Assembly (NCBI GenBank): GCA_019752245.1
Contig: JAIEMH010000334.1
Coordinates: forward strand, 1-14,795
Source of the DNA: Flavobacteriaceae bacterium
GTDB lineage: Bacteria > Bacteroidota > Bacteroidia > Flavobacteriales > Flavobacteriaceae
Reading direction: 5' to 3'
Length of the DNA: 14,795 nt
Part shown: positions 12,987 to 14,795 of the stretch, piece by piece
How positions within the stretch are numbered: position 1 is the first letter of the stretch
How the letters are laid out: each line of letters opens with the position of its first letter
Position numbers and translations under genes: made by a program
The notes under the pieces: generated by a model
Told to the model about the DNA's origin: nothing
The model's input: only the letters and a program-made list of their open reading frames with translations
The model's database searches: none

Positions 12987-14795
12987 TTATCCTTTTAACC
13001 AAGCTTCTTTTAGAGTTTCTTTAGATGGATTAACAAATTGATAACCTTCAACTTCATCATAAGATAGGCTAACTTTTCCGGTTAGCGTTTGCTCTTTTCC
13101 GCCTCGTTTTATTTTTATAGAAATTGCATCACCTTCTTTCCAATTTTGTACAGAGGTCATCATTTCTGATAGTGTGTCTAGTGTATAATCTTTTCCATTT
13201 ATAGCCATTATTACATCATCACCTTTCAATCCGATATTGATTAAGAAAGTACTTAATTCAGTATTGTTTCTAACTAAAATTTCTTTTGTTGATGGATTTC
13301 CAGTTATTCCAGCGGTTTTCCCTTTTAAAAATGGGTTGGTTGCTTTTTTGGTTTTAGCTTTAGCAATTCCAACTTTAGCAAAATAAACATCATAAGGAAT
13401 AGGTGTTGTTCCTGAAACATAAGTAGTTAAAAATTCGCCTACTTCTGGATACGTCAACTCTGTTATTTTTCCAAAAAGTTCATTGTCATTGAAAGGTTTT
13501 TTAGAGCCATATTCGTTGGTTAATTTTTGCATTAAATCTTTAATTCCTCTTTCACCATTGCTTTTTTCCCTAATAATGATGTCAATACACATTCCTATTA
13601 AAGCACCTTTTTCGTAAACGTTTAAATATTGTGCTTTGTAAGGTTCTACTAGAACATTTTCACTCATTTTTGTGAAAGGCATGGTATCATTCATTCGTTT
13701 CGCATTGCCAATTTTTTCAACCATTCTTTGATAAAAATCATCTTCAGAGATAAGTTCTTGATTTACTTGAAATAGATTAGCAAAATATTCAGTTACACCT
13801 TCATACATCCACAAGTGTTGTGACATTTTAGGCGCATTAAAATCAAAATAATGAATTTCATTAGAGTGTACTCCAAGCGGTGTTACAATATGAAAAAATT
13901 CATGTGATACCACATCAATTATTTGTTTTCCAAGTGCAGCTGATGGCATTAGTTCAGGAAAAACAACACTTGTAGAACTATTGTGTTCAAGTGCTCCAAA
14001 ACCTTTAGCATCTTTAGCTTTCATATCTGATAGATAAAGTAAAACGGTATATCTTTTATTCGTATTTATTGGCCCAAGAAATTTCTTTTGTGCTCGCATA
14101 CACTTTTCTAAATCTCCAGAAAGTGCTTTAGCTGTGTGTTTTCCTGTTGGTGAATAAACACTAAATAAAATTTCCATTCCGTCAACATTAAAAGTAACAT
14201 TATCTGGTTTAGAATACATTATTGGATTGTCAACCAAATCATTATAACGAGTGGTGATGAATAAATCAGATGTTGCGCTAGTGTCAGTATCTACTAATGA
14301 TGTTGCGCCAAAAAGAGTTTCTGGATGCAAAATAGTTACTTTGTAGGTCAAATCTTTTTTATCGTCAAAATAACCAACAAAACCATGGTTGTTTATCATA
14401 AAGTTTTTTCCTTCGTTGATGTTAGTTCCAGCTGGAGAAAACACACCACTTCCAAAACCGCCGCCACCTTCTATATCATAAGTATCATTAACCAAATACG
14501 TTATTTTATCTAATTTTTGTGCGTTTTTTATGCTCCAAGAATTAGTATCTAATTTAGCTGTTTCAAGTACATTTCCTTTAGAATCAAATGCTTTTAAATC
14601 ATCAATAAACTTTCCATAATCATCAACAGAATAAGTTCCAGGAATAATTTTTGGAATATGATATACAACTTGCCCCATACTATTTCGAATTTGAATGGCC
14701 GCACTAAATTCTCCATCTTGCCTGTATTGTACTGAAAAAATACCTGTAGATGGATTAGGGAATGCAAGTAACTTATTATCAGCGGCATTGGTTGA
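12987..14795 (-). CDS. M61 glycyl aminopeptidase-like protein with PDZ domain; 5' part replaced by a partial T9SS sorting domain, runs off the window
   Basis: The frame is open from the right edge (602 residues visible); the Met at 14678 is internal. Numbered from that Met, the M61 body starts near PKIIPGTYSVDDYGKFIDD. It has GALEH (228-232), the zinc site HEFFH (259-263), the third ligand E293 in WMYEGVTEY, and a C-terminal PDZ-like domain at about 455-540. Such exported zinc peptidases trim N-terminal Gly or Ala from peptides. The 39 residues upstream are unlike an M61 N-terminus: KLLAFPNPSTGIFSVQY and IQIRNSMGQVVY form the first half of a type A C-terminal sorting domain of the type IX secretion system. 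The expected signal peptide and first strands are absent, so this is a fusion, deletion or assembly join. The catalytic part looks intact. Confidence 0.88.
   Translation of the reverse strand, partial: STNAADNKLLAFPNPSTGIFSVQYRQDGEFSAAIQIRNSMGQVVYHIPKIIPGTYSVDDYGKFIDDLKAFDSKGNVLETAKLDTNSWSIKNAQKLDKITYLVNDTYDIEGGGGFGSGVFSPAGTNINEGKNFMINNHGFVGYFDDKKDLTYKVTILHPETLFGATSLVDTDTSATSDLFITTRYNDLVDNPIMYSKPDNVTFNVDGMEILFSVYSPTGKHTAKALSGDLEKCMRAQKKFLGPINTNKRYTVLLYLSDMKAKDAKGFGALEHNSSTSVVFPELMPSAALGKQIIDVVSHEFFHIVTPLGVHSNEIHYFDFNAPKMSQHLWMYEGVTEYFANLFQVNQELISEDDFYQRMVEKIGNAKRMNDTMPFTKMSENVLVEPYKAQYLNVYEKGALIGMCIDIIIREKSNGERGIKDLMQKLTNEYGSKKPFNDNELFGKITELTYPEVGEFLTTYVSGTTPIPYDVYFAKVGIAKAKTKKATNPFLKGKTAGITGNPSTKEILVRNNTELSTFLINIGLKGDDVIMAINGKDYTLDTLSEMMTSVQNWKEGDAISIKIKRGGKEQTLTGKVSLSYDEVEGYQFVNPSKETLKEAWLKG
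14664..14795 (-). other. Partial T9SS type A sorting-domain sequence fused upstream of the M61 peptidase
   Basis: Translated on the minus strand, this segment gives FPNPSTGIFSVQY, then FSAAIQIRNSMGQVV. This is the proline-asparagine start and the GQxV strand of Por secretion system (type A) C-terminal domains. These domains normally end a protein after about 70-80 residues, with a later KGIY/KGVY segment. Here the domain is broken off after GQVVYH and continues in frame into M61 sequence. The join lies at about 14655-14665. Confidence 0.7.

Overview
The window looks like a chromosomal segment from a member of the Flavobacteriaceae (Bacteroidota), probably Flavobacterium or a close relative. 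The DNA is AT-rich. Promoter-like elements follow the Bacteroidota pattern (TTTG about 20 bp upstream of TAnnTTTG), and no clear Shine-Dalgarno sequences stand out. The lipoproteins carry Bacteroidota-type signals, and several families (DUF4252, DUF4369, the flavobacterial M61 peptidase, a TPMT-like methyltransferase) are typical of this group. I see no phage, transposon, plasmid or CRISPR sequence.

Layout, left to right. (1) 1-2710, plus strand: the 3' part of a TonB-dependent outer-membrane receptor, then a YncE/DUF5074-type beta-propeller surface lipoprotein and a strong terminator. The pair resembles BtuB/BtuG cobalamin importers. (2) 2736-4887, plus strand: an ECF sigma factor with its own ECF-type promoter, a small membrane protein that is probably its anti-sigma partner, and two DUF4252 envelope proteins, closed by a terminator shared with the convergent carotenoid genes. 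(3) 4886-8642, minus strand: a carotenoid block transcribed in the order MerR/B12-binding regulator, crtI, crtB, crtZ. (4) 8663-9057, minus strand: tRNA-Leu(GAG) and two almost identical tRNA-Lys(UUU) genes with a canonical promoter and terminator-like hairpins. (5) 9128-11095: shikimate kinase on plus, converging on a tightly overlapping minus-strand operon of an Hsp15-like S4 protein, a TPMT-family methyltransferase and a PyrR-like phosphoribosyltransferase. (6) 11175-12185: an FKBP-type lipoprotein with EF-hand-like loops, on plus. (7) 12184-14795, minus strand: a DUF4369 lipoprotein and an M61 glycyl aminopeptidase-like gene that runs off the window.

The most coherent system is the carotenoid block. 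Its regulator keeps the W-x9-EH and E-x-H-x-x-G signatures of CarH/CarA-type, cobalamin-binding (usually light-sensing) repressors. A nearly identical 17-base palindromic element lies on the promoter of the regulator and again immediately upstream of crtI, which suggests B12/light-controlled, autoregulated carotenoid synthesis. A probable B12 uptake pair lies 6 kb away. The block would take geranylgeranyl diphosphate to phytoene and lycopene and hydroxylate beta-carotene to zeaxanthin; the cyclase (crtY) and crtE are not in the window.

The oddest feature is at the right edge. Just upstream of the M61 catalytic protein, in the same frame, lies half of a type IX secretion (type A) C-terminal sorting domain in place of the expected signal peptide and N-terminal strand region. 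This is either a deletion fusion or an assembly chimera.
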